Assembly (NCBI GenBank): GCA_000023725.1
Contig: CP001673.1
Span: forward strand, 1 to 64,000
Direction: 5' to 3'
DNA length: 64,000 bases
Source of the DNA: Flavobacteriaceae bacterium 3519-10
GTDB lineage: Bacteria > Bacteroidota > Bacteroidia > Flavobacteriales > Weeksellaceae
The translations under genes and the position numbers were made by a program. The notes beneath the pieces are model-generated. The model had not been told where the DNA came from, ran no database searches, and worked only from the letters and a program-made list of their open reading frames with translations. Positions 1-9,715 of this stretch are shown piece after piece; position 1 is the first letter of the stretch; every line of letters begins with the position of its first letter.

Positions 1-479
1 AAATCTTCTGTTTTGCTTTCACAAATTTAAGATTTATTCGCAGTATTAAAACTTTAAATAATTTTAAAATTCCACAAACTGCTTTTACTCATTATACCGA
101 CAATATATTTTTATTTAATAAAAAAGAAATGAATAGTGTTGTTGTAGTCTGGGGTTTTGGGGAGAAAGAAATCGATATTAATTCACCACACGGAGTCGGA
201 ACTTGTGCGGGGGTTTATCTACAATATAAGGGACTGATCAGCAAAGCGATGAGGTTTTTACTAACAATTGTTGGCAATATTTTAACATGGCGGATATGAA
301 GAACTCCACTATTGAAAACTACGCCGTTTGTAAGGTCGAACTTCACTGAAATAATTTCTCGAAAATCCAAAAACTTTTCCTGATAGGAATTTAAAACGGA
401 TAAAAAAAGCAAATCTTACGGACAGTTATCCACAGCCATTCGGGGTTATACTCACATCTTTTCATGGAGTTTTTTCATG
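1..479. other. Intergenic region with no recognised gene
   Basis: No convincing coding region or known RNA is seen here. A 65-codon minus-strand frame (215-412) has no recognisable motif and no promoter in front of it. It could be a gene remnant, because its C-terminal half reads like ordinary protein. TTGTAG at 141-146 can pair with CTACAA at 219-224, which is too little to call an RNA. The window edge also cuts off whatever lies upstream. Confidence 0.5.
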
Positions 480-606
480 GGGCGTGTCCCTTTCCCGGGC
501 TCAGCCAGCCGCAGGGCCGCGCTGTCCGCTCATACTCCTCACACCAAAGCGCATGCCAACGCTGTGCTGCGGGGTAACCGCTTCCATCGCTCACGCAAAG
601 ACCGCT
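480..606. repeat. Interspersed GC-rich repeat, family A copy 1
   Basis: This GC-rich block in AT-rich surroundings shares its order of parts with blocks at 18800-18911 and 51797-51905: a GGGCG start, a CCGCT..ACTCCTC segment, a variable inverted-repeat centre, then CTGCGGGGTAACCGCT followed by an ATCGC end. This copy differs most at its ends (GGGCGTGTCCC and CATCGCTCACGCAAA). It lies upstream of rpiB and encodes nothing. Confidence 0.7.
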
Positions 607-673
607 AAATTACTGATTGTACGATTAAAACAGAATAATAAATCTGTATAAACAGTTTTTATATTAATAATCT

Positions 674-681
674 TAAATTTG
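674..681 (+). promoter_or_regulatory. Promoter -7 box of the rpiB operon
   Basis: TAAATTTG matches the Bacteroidota -7 consensus TAnnTTTG and lies 24 bases before the rpiB start. No clear TTTG -33 box is seen at the usual 19-base spacing. Confidence 0.6.
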
Positions 682-705
682 TAAGAACTGAACAGAAATT
701 CATCT

Positions 706-1134
706 ATGAAAAAGATAAGCATCGCCAGCGACCATGCAGGTTACGCGTATAAAGAAGCGATTAAAAAACATTTCGCCGGGCAATACCAGATCGAAGATTT
801 TGGTACCTTTTCGGAAGACTCGGTAGATTACCCCGATTTTGTGCACCCAAGTGCAGAATCAGTAGAAACCGGCCGTAATGAACTTGGCATCCTTATATGT
901 GGCAGCGGAAACGGCGTGCAGATGACGGCGAACAAACATAAAGCAATTCGCTGTGCACTTTGCTGGATGCCCGAACTCGCAGAACTGGCAAGAAAGCACA
1001 ACAATGCAAACATGATCGCGCTGCCGGCCCGCTTCATTGCGGTAGAATTGGCTATTGACGTTGTGGAAAAATTCCTTACAACTGATTTTGAAGCCGGACG
1101 GCATCAGCTGCGGGTAGATAAGATCCCGTGCTAA
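706..1134 (+). CDS. rpiB: Ribose-5-phosphate isomerase B
   Basis: This 142-residue protein interconverts ribose 5-phosphate and ribulose 5-phosphate in the pentose phosphate pathway. It has the LacAB/RpiB fold signatures: SDHAGY at residues 8-13 (Asp9 and His10 bind the sugar), the CGSGNG loop at 65-70 with the catalytic Cys65, and KHNNAN near 97-102 with the ring-opening His98. Length matches the family. It is the first gene of a plus-strand run and is followed 27 bases later by rnr. Some RpiB relatives act on allose 6-phosphate, which the sequence cannot exclude. Confidence 0.95.
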   Translation: MKKISIASDHAGYAYKEAIKKHFAGQYQIEDFGTFSEDSVDYPDFVHPSAESVETGRNELGILICGSGNGVQMTANKHKAIRCALCWMPELAELARKHNNANMIALPARFIAVELAIDVVEKFLTTDFEAGRHQLRVDKIPC

Positions 1135-1161
1135 ATTTCATTTAATATTACAAATAAAAAT

Positions 1162-3318
1162 ATGGCTAAAAAAAGCAAATTTATATCTCATAAAAACAAT
1201 CAGAAACTCCAGGATCTTGGACGTTTGATATTGGGTTTTATGAACAAGCAGTCCACTAAAATATATAATTACAAGCAAATTGCAGACGGCATCGACTACC
1301 GGAACCCGCGCCAGCGAGAACTTGTAATTCAAGCGCTGCACCGACTCCTTTCGGATCAGCGTGTAAAAGAGGTAGAAAAAGGCAAATACATCATCAATCT
1401 TAAGATAGAAGGTACTGTTTCCGGTACAATTGATTTCAACCAGGCAGGTAATGCATACGTAAAAGTAGAAGAATTTGATGATGATGTCTTCATTCATTCA
1501 AAAAACGTAAAGGATGCGCTTCAGGGAGATCAGGTTCTTATCGTGACTTACCATTTTAAAGGGAAGAAACTTGAAGGATCCGTTTTGGAAGTCATCAAAA
1601 GAAACCGTGAAGAATTTGTGGGTACTTTTCAGTTGATTAACCATAAGGATTTCGGATTCGTGGTTTGCGATAAAAAGACCATAAATACAGACATTTTTGT
1701 ACCCAAAGGAAAGATTGGAGGTGCTCAGGATGGTGATAAAGTAGTGGTGAAGATGACCGACTGGAAATCCGGCGAAAAAAACCCTGAAGGAGAAATCATC
1801 AAGGTTTTAGGTGCTCCCGGCGAACACGAAACCGAGATACACTCTATTTTAGCTGAGTATGGCCTGCCCTACTCTTTCCCGGCCGAAGTGGAAAAAGAAG
1901 CCGATGATATCGACAGGACAATTCATGATTCTGAAGTTGCCAAACGCCGCGATATGCGCGGGATCTGCACATTTACAATAGACCCGAAAGACGCAAAAGA
2001 TTTTGATGATGCGCTTTCAATTCAGAAATTAAATAACGGTAACTGGGAAATTGGCGTACACATCGCCGATGTTTCGCATTACGTACAACCGGGCACTTTG
2101 CTCGATGACGAAGCGTATGACCGTGCAACATCAGTGTATTTAGTCGACCGTGTGGTGCCGATGCTTCCTGAGGTTTTAAGTAATGATGTCTGCTCACTAA
2201 GGCCAAACGAAGATAAATATACGTTTTCAGCCGTTTTTGAAATGGACGAAAATGCAGACGTGGTGAATGAATGGTTCGGCAGAACCGTGATCCATTCAGA
2301 CCGCAGATTTGCTTATGAAGAAGCGCAGGAAAGAATAGAAACAGGCACTGGCGACCTTGCTGAAGAAATTTTAACGCTCGACCGTCTCGCGAAGATCCTC
2401 AGAAAAGAGAGAATTAGAAACGGAGCAATTACTTTCGACCGCAGCGAAGTTAGGTTCAACCTGGACGAAAACAGCGAACCGATTGGCGTTTACTTTAAAA
2501 TCAGTAAAGATTCCAACCATCTGATTGAAGAATTTATGCTTTTGGCCAACCGGAAAGTATCAGAATTTATATCGCTTAACAGAAAAGGAGAACCCACAGC
2601 AAATACTTTCATCTATAGAATTCACGATGATCCCGATCCTACTAAATTAGAGGCTTTAAGAGATTTCGTGGGTACTTTTGGCTATCAGATGGATCTCGCG
2701 AATACCAAAAAAGTTGCCGAGTCTTTAAACAGATTATTGCAGGATGTAAAAGGTAAAGGTGAAGAAAATATGATTGAGACGCTCGCAATGCGTTCGATGA
2801 GTAAGGCCGTATATTCCACCAATCCTATTGGTCACTATGGTTTAGGATTCGATTTTTATTCACATTTCACCTCCCCGATCCGGCGTTATCCTGATCTTAT
2901 CGCACACAGGCTTTTGCAGCACTATCTGGATGGCGGCAAGTCTCCAAATAAACAGGATTACGAAGAAAAAAGCAAGCACTGCAGCGCCATGGAGCGTTTG
3001 GCAGCCGATGCGGAAAGAGATTCTATCAAATTCATGCAGGTGAAATTCATGGAGAAACATTTGGGTGAAGAGTTCACCGGCGTTATTTCGGGAGTTGCAG
3101 ATTTTGGTTTCTGGGTTCAGATTCCGGAAAACGGTGCTGAAGGACTTATAAAACTCCGCGATCTGATGGACGATTCTTACTCATACGACCCGAAAAACCA
3201 CCTCGTACACGGCGCTAGAACGGGCAACCAGTTCCAGTTGGGCGATAAGGTGAGAATTAAAGTAATGAAAGCCAATTTAATTCAGAAACAACTCGATTTT
3301 AAAATCATCACTGATTAA
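1162..3318 (+). CDS. rnr: Ribonuclease R
   Basis: This 718-residue 3'-5' exoribonuclease degrades structured RNA in the cytoplasm. Order of parts: a basic N-terminal winged-helix region, cold-shock/OB domains to about residue 240, the RNB catalytic domain (about 255-590) and a C-terminal S1 domain (about 630-716). The four metal-binding aspartates of the RNB family are present as Asp274, Asp280, Asp282 and Asp283 in TIDPKDAKDFDDAL. The RNB motif SPIRRYPDL starts near residue 570. Length and domain order fit RNase R rather than the shorter RNase II. It is probably co-transcribed with rpiB. Confidence 0.96.
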   Translation: MAKKSKFISHKNNQKLQDLGRLILGFMNKQSTKIYNYKQIADGIDYRNPRQRELVIQALHRLLSDQRVKEVEKGKYIINLKIEGTVSGTIDFNQAGNAYVKVEEFDDDVFIHSKNVKDALQGDQVLIVTYHFKGKKLEGSVLEVIKRNREEFVGTFQLINHKDFGFVVCDKKTINTDIFVPKGKIGGAQDGDKVVVKMTDWKSGEKNPEGEIIKVLGAPGEHETEIHSILAEYGLPYSFPAEVEKEADDIDRTIHDSEVAKRRDMRGICTFTIDPKDAKDFDDALSIQKLNNGNWEIGVHIADVSHYVQPGTLLDDEAYDRATSVYLVDRVVPMLPEVLSNDVCSLRPNEDKYTFSAVFEMDENADVVNEWFGRTVIHSDRRFAYEEAQERIETGTGDLAEEILTLDRLAKILRKERIRNGAITFDRSEVRFNLDENSEPIGVYFKISKDSNHLIEEFMLLANRKVSEFISLNRKGEPTANTFIYRIHDDPDPTKLEALRDFVGTFGYQMDLANTKKVAESLNRLLQDVKGKGEENMIETLAMRSMSKAVYSTNPIGHYGLGFDFYSHFTSPIRRYPDLIAHRLLQHYLDGGKSPNKQDYEEKSKHCSAMERLAADAERDSIKFMQVKFMEKHLGEEFTGVISGVADFGFWVQIPENGAEGLIKLRDLMDDSYSYDPKNHLVHGARTGNQFQLGDKVRIKVMKANLIQKQLDFKIITD

Positions 3319-3366
3319 GCTATTTCTTCAGCACTTGCCGGAAATACCACAGTAGATTGTTACCTT

Positions 3367-4044
3367 ATGATAGAACTTATTTTATCGGCGGTCGGATTAG
3401 GGATCATGCTCAGTCTTGTTTTTATCGGGCCCATTTTCTTTTTGTTAATTGAAACCAGTTTTTGCCGCGGGCCGAAACATGCGATAGCACTTGATTTCGG
3501 AGTGATTGTAGCGGATATTCTGTGTATTGCCGCTGCTTTTTTTGCGAGCGGCGATCTGGTGCAGATCATCGACAAACATCCGGGTTTTTACAGGATAACA
3601 GCCTTTATTATCCTGATTTACGCGGTTTATATGATCGTATCAAAAACAAAAATGCACCTTCCGGGCGAAGAGAAACTTATCGGACAGAATTATTTTAAAA
3701 CCTTCCTGAACGGTTTCTTTTTTAATATTTTAAACATCGGGGTCGTTCTATTTTGGTTGGTAACCGTTATTTCGGTGCGCAATGCCTATCCCAAACTGGA
3801 TGATTTTATGTTGTACATGGCCCTCGTTGTGTCGACATATCTGGTGATTGATTTTCTTAAGATTTACCTTGCCAAGCAGTTCCATTATAAACTTACCGAT
3901 AAGCTGGCAACCCAGATCCGGAAAGGTGTCGGGTATATTTTAATCGTTTTCAGTATATTCATTTTCCTTCAGAGCTTTAAGAAATTCAATCAGTTCGACA
4001 GACAGTTGGAGGAAGCAGAACAAACCCAACAAAAACCGCGATAA
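3367..4044 (+). CDS. LysE/RhtB family amino-acid exporter
   Basis: This 225-residue inner-membrane protein has about six hydrophobic segments and the N-terminal pattern of the LysE family: a glycine-rich first helix followed by the GPIFFLLIE segment near residue 20. Family members export amino acids such as lysine, threonine or homoserine; the substrate here cannot be read from sequence. The C-terminal 20 residues are hydrophilic and Gln/Glu-rich. Its stop codon overlaps the start of the next gene (TAATG), which suggests translational coupling. Confidence 0.85.
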   Translation: MIELILSAVGLGIMLSLVFIGPIFFLLIETSFCRGPKHAIALDFGVIVADILCIAAAFFASGDLVQIIDKHPGFYRITAFIILIYAVYMIVSKTKMHLPGEEKLIGQNYFKTFLNGFFFNILNIGVVLFWLVTVISVRNAYPKLDDFMLYMALVVSTYLVIDFLKIYLAKQFHYKLTDKLATQIRKGVGYILIVFSIFIFLQSFKKFNQFDRQLEEAEQTQQKPR

Positions 4045-4973
4045 TGCGTACAACTGTATTTCCGGCATCATTAAAAAATGGTGATAAAATCGCGGTGATT
4101 TCGCCGGCAGGCTCGGTGAACGAAATTCAACTCGAAAAGGGTTTGGAGTTAATAAAATCAAAAGGCTATGAAGCTGTTTTAGGTCCGAATCTTTATACTG
4201 AATTTTCGCGCGGCTACTCATATGCCGGCACGGAGACCGAAAGGATTTCCGATATGAACTGGGCGCTGAACGACAGTGAAATTGCAACTGTATGGACGTC
4301 AAGAGGCGGCTACGGCTGCCAGCATCTGCTTCCACATATTAAACTCGATGGCTTCCGGAAAAATCCGAAATGGTACATTGGTTATTCCGATAACACGGCG
4401 GTACAAAGTTACCTGCTTAAAAAAGGTTACGCTTCATTGCATGCGCAGACGGTAAAAACCTCAGGCTTTGGCGTAAGTGACGAGAGTTACGCGCTTACAT
4501 TTGATATTTTAGAAGGTAAATTGCCCTCGTATGCGATACCAAATAACAGGTTTAACAGGTGCGGTTCCGTTACCGGCCAATTGGTTGGAGGCAATCTGGC
4601 ATTAATTTATGCATTGCTCGCCACACCCTACTCGTTCGACTTCAAGGACAGAATACTTTTTATCGAAGATATTGGCGAGAAATTTTACGCGCTGGACCGA
4701 ATGCTGATGTCGCTTGAACTTGCAGGAGTTTTTAAGAAAATTAAAGGTCTCATCGTGGGCGGAATGACCCTGATGGAAGACGAAAATGACAATAAAGACT
4801 ACGAAAAAAATTTTGACGATTTTGCCTACAGCATTATCTCGGAACGCATTTCCGGCTATGATTTCCCGGTACTTTTCGGTTTCCCAAATGGCCATATTTT
4901 CGAAAACTGGCCGCTGATCATCGGTGCTGATGTTAAAGTGGAAGTTGGTGACTCATCTAAAATTACGTTTTAA
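4044..4973 (+). CDS. LD-carboxypeptidase (peptidase S66 family)
   Basis: This 309-residue protein belongs to the S66 serine peptidases, which remove the terminal D-alanine from murein tetrapeptides during cell-wall recycling. The nucleophile lies in GYSDNTA with Ser115. A glutamate in the EDIGE segment near residues 208-212 and His284 in NGHIFENWP complete the expected Ser-Glu-His triad. There is no signal peptide, so it should act in the cytoplasm on recycled muropeptides. Its start overlaps the LysE-family stop and its stop overlaps the next start, both as TAATG. Microcin-immunity MccF proteins share the fold and are the main alternative. Confidence 0.9.
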   Translation: MRTTVFPASLKNGDKIAVISPAGSVNEIQLEKGLELIKSKGYEAVLGPNLYTEFSRGYSYAGTETERISDMNWALNDSEIATVWTSRGGYGCQHLLPHIKLDGFRKNPKWYIGYSDNTAVQSYLLKKGYASLHAQTVKTSGFGVSDESYALTFDILEGKLPSYAIPNNRFNRCGSVTGQLVGGNLALIYALLATPYSFDFKDRILFIEDIGEKFYALDRMLMSLELAGVFKKIKGLIVGGMTLMEDENDNKDYEKNFDDFAYSIISERISGYDFPVLFGFPNGHIFENWPLIIGADVKVEVGDSSKITF

Positions 4974-5332
4974 TGGACTATTTAGACATTTCGAAGTATC
5001 TGTTGGCCACATTGCTTATTATTGCGGGGATTCTGCATTTTATTCAGCCGAAATTTTTCGAAAGAATTGTTCCGAAGTATCTTCCAGCAGCGAAATTATT
5101 AGTCCTGCTTAGCGGTATCGCGGAAGTTATTTGCGGCGTATTGCTCATCACCCATCAGACGCAAAGTATTGGAGCCTATCTTACAATTGCGTTACTGATC
5201 GCGGTTTTCCCGGCAAATATCGAGATGGCAAGACTTTATTATGTGAAGAAAAAGAAAGGTTTTTGGATCACGGTTTTACGGTTGCCTCTGCAGATTCTGC
5301 TGATTTGGTGGGCATTTAAATTCATTGAATAA
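4973..5332 (+). CDS. DoxX-like membrane protein
   Basis: This 119-residue integral membrane protein has four predicted transmembrane helices and the DoxX-like pattern: GILHFIQPKFFERIVP near residues 19-34, then LSGIAEVICG in the second helix. The biochemical role of this subfamily is not established. It is coupled by TAATG overlaps to the LD-carboxypeptidase upstream and to yraN downstream. Confidence 0.8.
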   Translation: MDYLDISKYLLATLLIIAGILHFIQPKFFERIVPKYLPAAKLLVLLSGIAEVICGVLLITHQTQSIGAYLTIALLIAVFPANIEMARLYYVKKKKGFWITVLRLPLQILLIWWAFKFIE

Positions 5333-5703
5333 TGGCTGATCATAACGATTTCGGAAAGCTTGCGGAAGACCTTGCGGCAGATTTTCTTGCCCGGAAAAAT
5401 TATCGCATTTTAGCCCGGAATTTCCGCTATCAAAAAGCAGAGATCGACATCATTGCCCAATTTCAGGAGGTTATTGTGATTGTAGAAGTGAAAGCCAGAA
5501 GTTATGACACCCTTATTGAGCCTCAGGAGGCAGTGACAAAAAAGAAAATTAAATCCATTGTTCTGTGTGCAGACTTCTACATGCAGCAAAGCAATATCGA
5601 CCGGGAAGTGCGTTTTGATATCATCACAGTATTGCCCGATAAGTCGGGAGCGCTGCAGATTAATCACATCGAAGATGCTTTCCAGAGTTTCGATGCCAAT
5701 TAA
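5332..5703 (+). CDS. YraN/UPF0102 family putative nuclease
   Basis: This 123-residue cytoplasmic protein belongs to UPF0102 (YraN), which has the fold of Holliday-junction-resolvase-like and restriction nucleases. The PD-(D/E)xK core is visible as Asp39, then Glu52-Val-Lys54 in VEVKAR. The N-terminal GKLAEDLAADFL helix is typical of the family. No cellular role is established. It starts in a TAATG overlap with the DoxX-like gene. Confidence 0.88.
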   Translation: MADHNDFGKLAEDLAADFLARKNYRILARNFRYQKAEIDIIAQFQEVIVIVEVKARSYDTLIEPQEAVTKKKIKSIVLCADFYMQQSNIDREVRFDIITVLPDKSGALQINHIEDAFQSFDAN

Positions 5704-5715
5704 AATTAATAATAA

Positions 5716-6468
5716 GTGAAAACAGCATTCATCACCGGAGCTACTTCCGGTATAGGTAAGGCCACCGCAAGACTGCTTGCGTCGCAAGGTTTCAGGCTTA
5801 TTCTGTGTGGCAGACGAGCTGATGCATTAAAAGAAATATCTGCTGAACTTTCAGCTTTAACCGAAATATTTAGTTTGAATTTTGATCAGCGTAACCGGGA
5901 TGAGGTTGAAACTTCGTTCAAGTCGCTTCCTTCAGAGTGGCAGACGGTTGATGTGCTTATCAATAACGCAGGAAATGCGCACGGCCTCGATTCGATTGCA
6001 GACGGAAATCCGGATGACTGGGATGCTATGCTAGACGGAAACGTAAAAGGGTTGCTTTATGTTTCTAAAATGATCATTCCGGGTATGAAAGAAAGAAATT
6101 CCGGTCACATCGTGAACATTTCTTCGGTTGCAGCACGACAAACCTATGCAAATGGAGTAGTGTACTGCGCGTCTAAACGTGCGGTTGATGTTATTTCAGA
6201 AGGGATGCGGCTGGAACTGACAGAGTTTGGAATTAAAGTCACCAACATTCAGCCAGGTCTTGTGGAAACTGATTTTTCGAAAGTCCGTTTCAAAGGTGAT
6301 GAAGAAAGAGCCGATGCGGTTTATCAAGGCTATAAAGCTTTGGAAGCGAAGGATATTGCGGATGCGATTTCATACTGCATCAGCGCGCCCGAACACGTTA
6401 CTATTTCGGATTTAACGATTTACCCGAAAGTTCAGAGCGAACCAAGAACAGTTTATAAAAATTTATAA
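5716..6468 (+). CDS. SDR family NAD(P)-dependent oxidoreductase
   Basis: This 250-residue classical short-chain dehydrogenase uses a GTG start 12 bases after yraN. The cofactor loop TGATSGIGKA is at residues 7-16, NNAG near 87, the catalytic serine is in ISSVAA (Ser137) and the YxxxK pair is Tyr150/Lys154. It most resembles YdfG-type enzymes acting on serine or 3-hydroxy acids; the true substrate is unknown. Confidence 0.9.
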   Translation: MKTAFITGATSGIGKATARLLASQGFRLILCGRRADALKEISAELSALTEIFSLNFDQRNRDEVETSFKSLPSEWQTVDVLINNAGNAHGLDSIADGNPDDWDAMLDGNVKGLLYVSKMIIPGMKERNSGHIVNISSVAARQTYANGVVYCASKRAVDVISEGMRLELTEFGIKVTNIQPGLVETDFSKVRFKGDEERADAVYQGYKALEAKDIADAISYCISAPEHVTISDLTIYPKVQSEPRTVYKNL

Positions 6469-6513
6469 AAGCTAATGAATGGGCGGTTTTTACCTCCAAA
6501 TATTCAACACGAC

Positions 6514-7194
6514 ATGAAAATCCTACACATCGAAACCTCTTCCAGAAACTGTTCAGTCGCAATCTCCGATGGTGATGAACTTTTATGTCTGTGCGAAGAA
6601 GTCTCTGAAAACTATAAACAGTCCGAAAGCCTCCACACCTTTGTAGAATGGGCGTTGGAAGGTGCCGGAATTGCACTGAATGATCTTGATGCAGTGTCGC
6701 TGGGCATGGGTCCCGGATCTTACACCGGCCTGCGTATCGGCTCTTCTGCGGCCAAAGGATTCTGTTATGGCCTCCAAATTCCGCTTATCGCCGTTAATTC
6801 TCTTGAAACGATGATTGAGCCGTTTCTAGATCAGAACTTCGACTTCATCGTTCCATTGCTTGATGCCAGGCGAATGGAGGTTTATACAGCCCATTTCGAC
6901 GGAAATTCAGGGCAGATGCTCACGCAAACCGAAGCCAGTATAATCGACCAAGATTCTTTTCAGGAATTTCTCGGTAAGAAAGTCGTGTTTGTGGGTGATG
7001 GTGCTTTAAAAGCCAAAGGGGTTCTGCAACTTCCCGACGCAGAATTTAACTCAGATGTTTATCCGTCGGCAAAATTCCTGATCAAAAAAGCGGTTGAAAA
7101 ATTCAGGAACAAAGATTTTGAGGACGTAGCTTATTTTGAACCTTTTTATCTGAAAGAATTTCAAGGACTTAAAAAAAAGAAAACCGAAGATTAA
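6514..7194 (+). CDS. tsaB: tRNA threonylcarbamoyladenosine biosynthesis protein TsaB
   Basis: TsaB is the partner that, with TsaD and TsaE, installs the t6A modification on ANN-decoding tRNAs. The 226-residue protein shows the ASKHA start ILHIETSSRNCSVAI and the conserved GMGPGSYTGLRIG loop. The frame stays open to 6475, but ATG 6514 gives the normal family N-terminus, so I chose it. The stop codon lies in the loop of the downstream terminator hairpin. It closes the rpiB-to-tsaB run. Confidence 0.92.
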   Translation: MKILHIETSSRNCSVAISDGDELLCLCEEVSENYKQSESLHTFVEWALEGAGIALNDLDAVSLGMGPGSYTGLRIGSSAAKGFCYGLQIPLIAVNSLETMIEPFLDQNFDFIVPLLDARRMEVYTAHFDGNSGQMLTQTEASIIDQDSFQEFLGKKVVFVGDGALKAKGVLQLPDAEFNSDVYPSAKFLIKKAVEKFRNKDFEDVAYFEPFYLKEFQGLKKKKTED

Positions 7195-7207
7195 CTTCGG
7201 TTTTTTA
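7181..7207. terminator. Bidirectional terminator between tsaB and porW
   Basis: ACCGAAG (7183-7189) pairs with CTTCGGT (7195-7201). T-rich tracts lie on both sides, so it can end transcription of tsaB and of the convergent porW. Confidence 0.85.
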
Positions 7208-9715
7208 TTATTTTATTAAGGCCTCTTGCGGTGGATTCATGATTGTCGGCTGAGAAATGTTACCGTTACGTGGTTTTCGGGGCGTTCTCGTTTCCGAATT
7301 TCCCGGTGCACGCGGGAAACCCTGCGGCTGCACCTGTGCAGGTCTGTCCCCTGCTGGCTGATCGGGTGTTGTAGCGGCGGGCATCGCATCCGCCTTATTT
7401 CCCATCTCATCGGTCATTTCAAGCGTTAAATCACTTCGGAGGTATTTCAGCATTTCTTCGGCCTTCGCACCTTCTAGGGTTTTGGAGTAATTCAGCGCAA
7501 TTTGCTCAAGTTGAAGGATCATTATTTCTTTTCCTACGGTTTTTCCTGAATTGAACGCATTGAGAAGCGCAAACTTAGGTACAAGCGCGTCTTTCGGATA
7601 TTGCTGGAGCGCAGATTCAATCATCGATCTACTTTCGTCATATTGGCCTGCCGAATAAAGATCAAACGCCTGCGAATAAATTTTCTCCACTTCTTCAGAA
7701 GATTTCGCGAAAGTATTGTCGCGTGGGTTTTTCACAAATTCCGCATACGAGGTGTATGGAAATTCGGTTAAAATCATTTGCTTCGCTCTTTCTGCAGTTG
7801 CGGGGTCTTTTTCGTAATTAAAAGCGAAAATACTGTATAATGCCTGTAGTTTGGTGTCTTCCTGAGGCTGCGCATAAACAAGGTCATACAGCGTTCTGCT
7901 CGCAAGCGGAGTATCAGAAAAATAAGCTTCGTACATTCTTCCAAGCCCTAAGGTGGCGGTATCTCGCGCATTTTTAAGGGCTAAAATTTCATCTGAATTT
8001 GTTGGAATTTTTTCGATATAAAAGCTGGGTTCCAGTCGGCGCGGATCCGGAGCAGAGGCAATGCCCATCGCTTCGTTTTTCATATCTTCAATGGAGTTGC
8101 TTCGTGCAGAAGTACGCCAGTTGTCGCTGAGCCCGCGGCTACCCCACATTTGTTTAAAGGTAGATTCACCTTTCGCCACTGTGCTCTGGTTGGCGAAATA
8201 AAAACCGCCTTTGCCGCCTTCAAAATCCTGAAAACCACCTTGGCTTCCTGCGAAAACAGAGTTGGCAGCATAATCTCCCGTATCAAAACCTTTGCTCCGT
8301 TCGTCTAGCTTACGCTGTAGTTCTTCCTGAGCTTCCTTGGTTTTGATGGCGTCAATCACTTTGTTGAAGTAAGCAATTCTTTCAGCCTCAGGCATCCTGG
8401 TTAATGCAAGAATACTGTCGTTTTTCTTTATTAAATAGTAATTTTTAGAAACTTCTTTGATGTTTTCAGACCGCTGCTGAAGCAAAATTTTTGAAGGTTG
8501 ATAAGTCATTACCGCAAGTGCCGAATCGTAATAGGCACCTGCCGCCAAGTAGTCGCTGTCCTCAAAGAAACCTCTTCCAATCTCGAAATAACTGAGACCC
8601 CGAATTTGCGGATCCGACATTTTTTCTTTCAGTGACTGCGCAAAGAAGGCTTTGGCTTCATCTTTTTTATTTGCGTTGTTGGCCATAATACCCAGCGCAT
8701 AATAGAACTCATTCTTGCGGGATGCATAGGTTCCTTTTTTACTTATTTTCTCCAGATATTCCCGTGCACCTTCGTAATCATCATCTTTTCCGTTAAATGT
8801 TTTTGCAATTTCTACCTGCGACTTCACTTCAAACTCAAAGTTGTTTGCGTTTTTATAGGCTGAGACAAAACTTTCGCGTGCTTCTTCCTTCCGGTCGAGG
8901 TTTGCGAGGATCTGTCCGCGTAAAAAAGCAATCCGGCTCCTGAGTTTACTGTTTTTATTTAAACTGTACGCCTCTTCAAGCTGCGCGATTGCCTCTTCTT
9001 TTTTACCGGATTCCAAAAGCATTTCAGAGTAATAAAGACTGAGGAGTTTTTGATGGTCTTTCTTTAATTTTTTACTGTTTTTTAAATCAGCGAAAACTTC
9101 ACCTGCACGGTAATAATCGCCCATTTTAGAATAAGCCAGACCCTGATAAATCCTTGCAAGATCTATCCTTTTATCGTTTCGCATATTGGCAAAAACATAA
9201 TTTAGTCCGTCTAAAGCTTCAAGAGGCTTATTTTGGTAGATCCGCGATTGTGCGAGCAAGATATTGGCATCAAAAATCTTTTTGTTTTTCTCTTCGCCGC
9301 CTTTCATTACAGAATATTTTGCAATAGCCTTCAGCGCTTTAGCTTCTGAAATTTCGAGGATGCTCGCGCCACTTTTTATTCCCGCATTGCTTTGCGCCAT
9401 TTCGCCCGGAACACCGGGGCCGCCCATTCCAATATTACCGGGTGCGGTATCATCACCAAACATGCCGCCGGCCTGCAGATCCGTGCCTAGAGGTTGCTCA
9501 TCGTAGGTAAGGAGTTGGATATAAGGAGCGTAGAAATTGTCTACATGTGCATTGTCGCGGTTTTTCAGTTCGGTCTGCAAAGCGTCTTTACTGTTAAAGA
9601 GCGTATTGTAGTAGGAGAAAAAACCTTTCATAAATGTAGAATCATCCGATTTCTTCCGTGATGAACACGAACTTAAAACGGTGACTGACAGGAGGAAAAG
9701 TATAGTTTTTTTCAT
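7208..9715 (-). CDS. porW: Type IX secretion lipoprotein PorW/SprE
   Basis: This 835-residue protein has a lipoprotein signal (lipobox near LSSCSS, Cys16) and a long array of TPR-like helical repeats. The early segment FFSYYNTLFNSKDAL is typical of PorW/SprE, the outer-membrane-attached lipoprotein needed for the type IX secretion system and gliding in Flavobacteriia. The last 80 residues are rich in Pro, Gln and Gly and probably disordered. It is transcribed alone, converging on tsaB. The main alternative is another TPR lipoprotein. Confidence 0.83.
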   Translation of the reverse strand: MKKTILFLLSVTVLSSCSSRKKSDDSTFMKGFFSYYNTLFNSKDALQTELKNRDNAHVDNFYAPYIQLLTYDEQPLGTDLQAGGMFGDDTAPGNIGMGGPGVPGEMAQSNAGIKSGASILEISEAKALKAIAKYSVMKGGEEKNKKIFDANILLAQSRIYQNKPLEALDGLNYVFANMRNDKRIDLARIYQGLAYSKMGDYYRAGEVFADLKNSKKLKKDHQKLLSLYYSEMLLESGKKEEAIAQLEEAYSLNKNSKLRSRIAFLRGQILANLDRKEEARESFVSAYKNANNFEFEVKSQVEIAKTFNGKDDDYEGAREYLEKISKKGTYASRKNEFYYALGIMANNANKKDEAKAFFAQSLKEKMSDPQIRGLSYFEIGRGFFEDSDYLAAGAYYDSALAVMTYQPSKILLQQRSENIKEVSKNYYLIKKNDSILALTRMPEAERIAYFNKVIDAIKTKEAQEELQRKLDERSKGFDTGDYAANSVFAGSQGGFQDFEGGKGGFYFANQSTVAKGESTFKQMWGSRGLSDNWRTSARSNSIEDMKNEAMGIASAPDPRRLEPSFYIEKIPTNSDEILALKNARDTATLGLGRMYEAYFSDTPLASRTLYDLVYAQPQEDTKLQALYSIFAFNYEKDPATAERAKQMILTEFPYTSYAEFVKNPRDNTFAKSSEEVEKIYSQAFDLYSAGQYDESRSMIESALQQYPKDALVPKFALLNAFNSGKTVGKEIMILQLEQIALNYSKTLEGAKAEEMLKYLRSDLTLEMTDEMGNKADAMPAATTPDQPAGDRPAQVQPQGFPRAPGNSETRTPRKPRNGNISQPTIMNPPQEALIK

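Noticed and set aside
215-412. 65-codon minus-strand frame
   Set aside because: It has no recognisable motif, no promoter box and no neighbour that supports it; kept only as a possible remnant in the region note.
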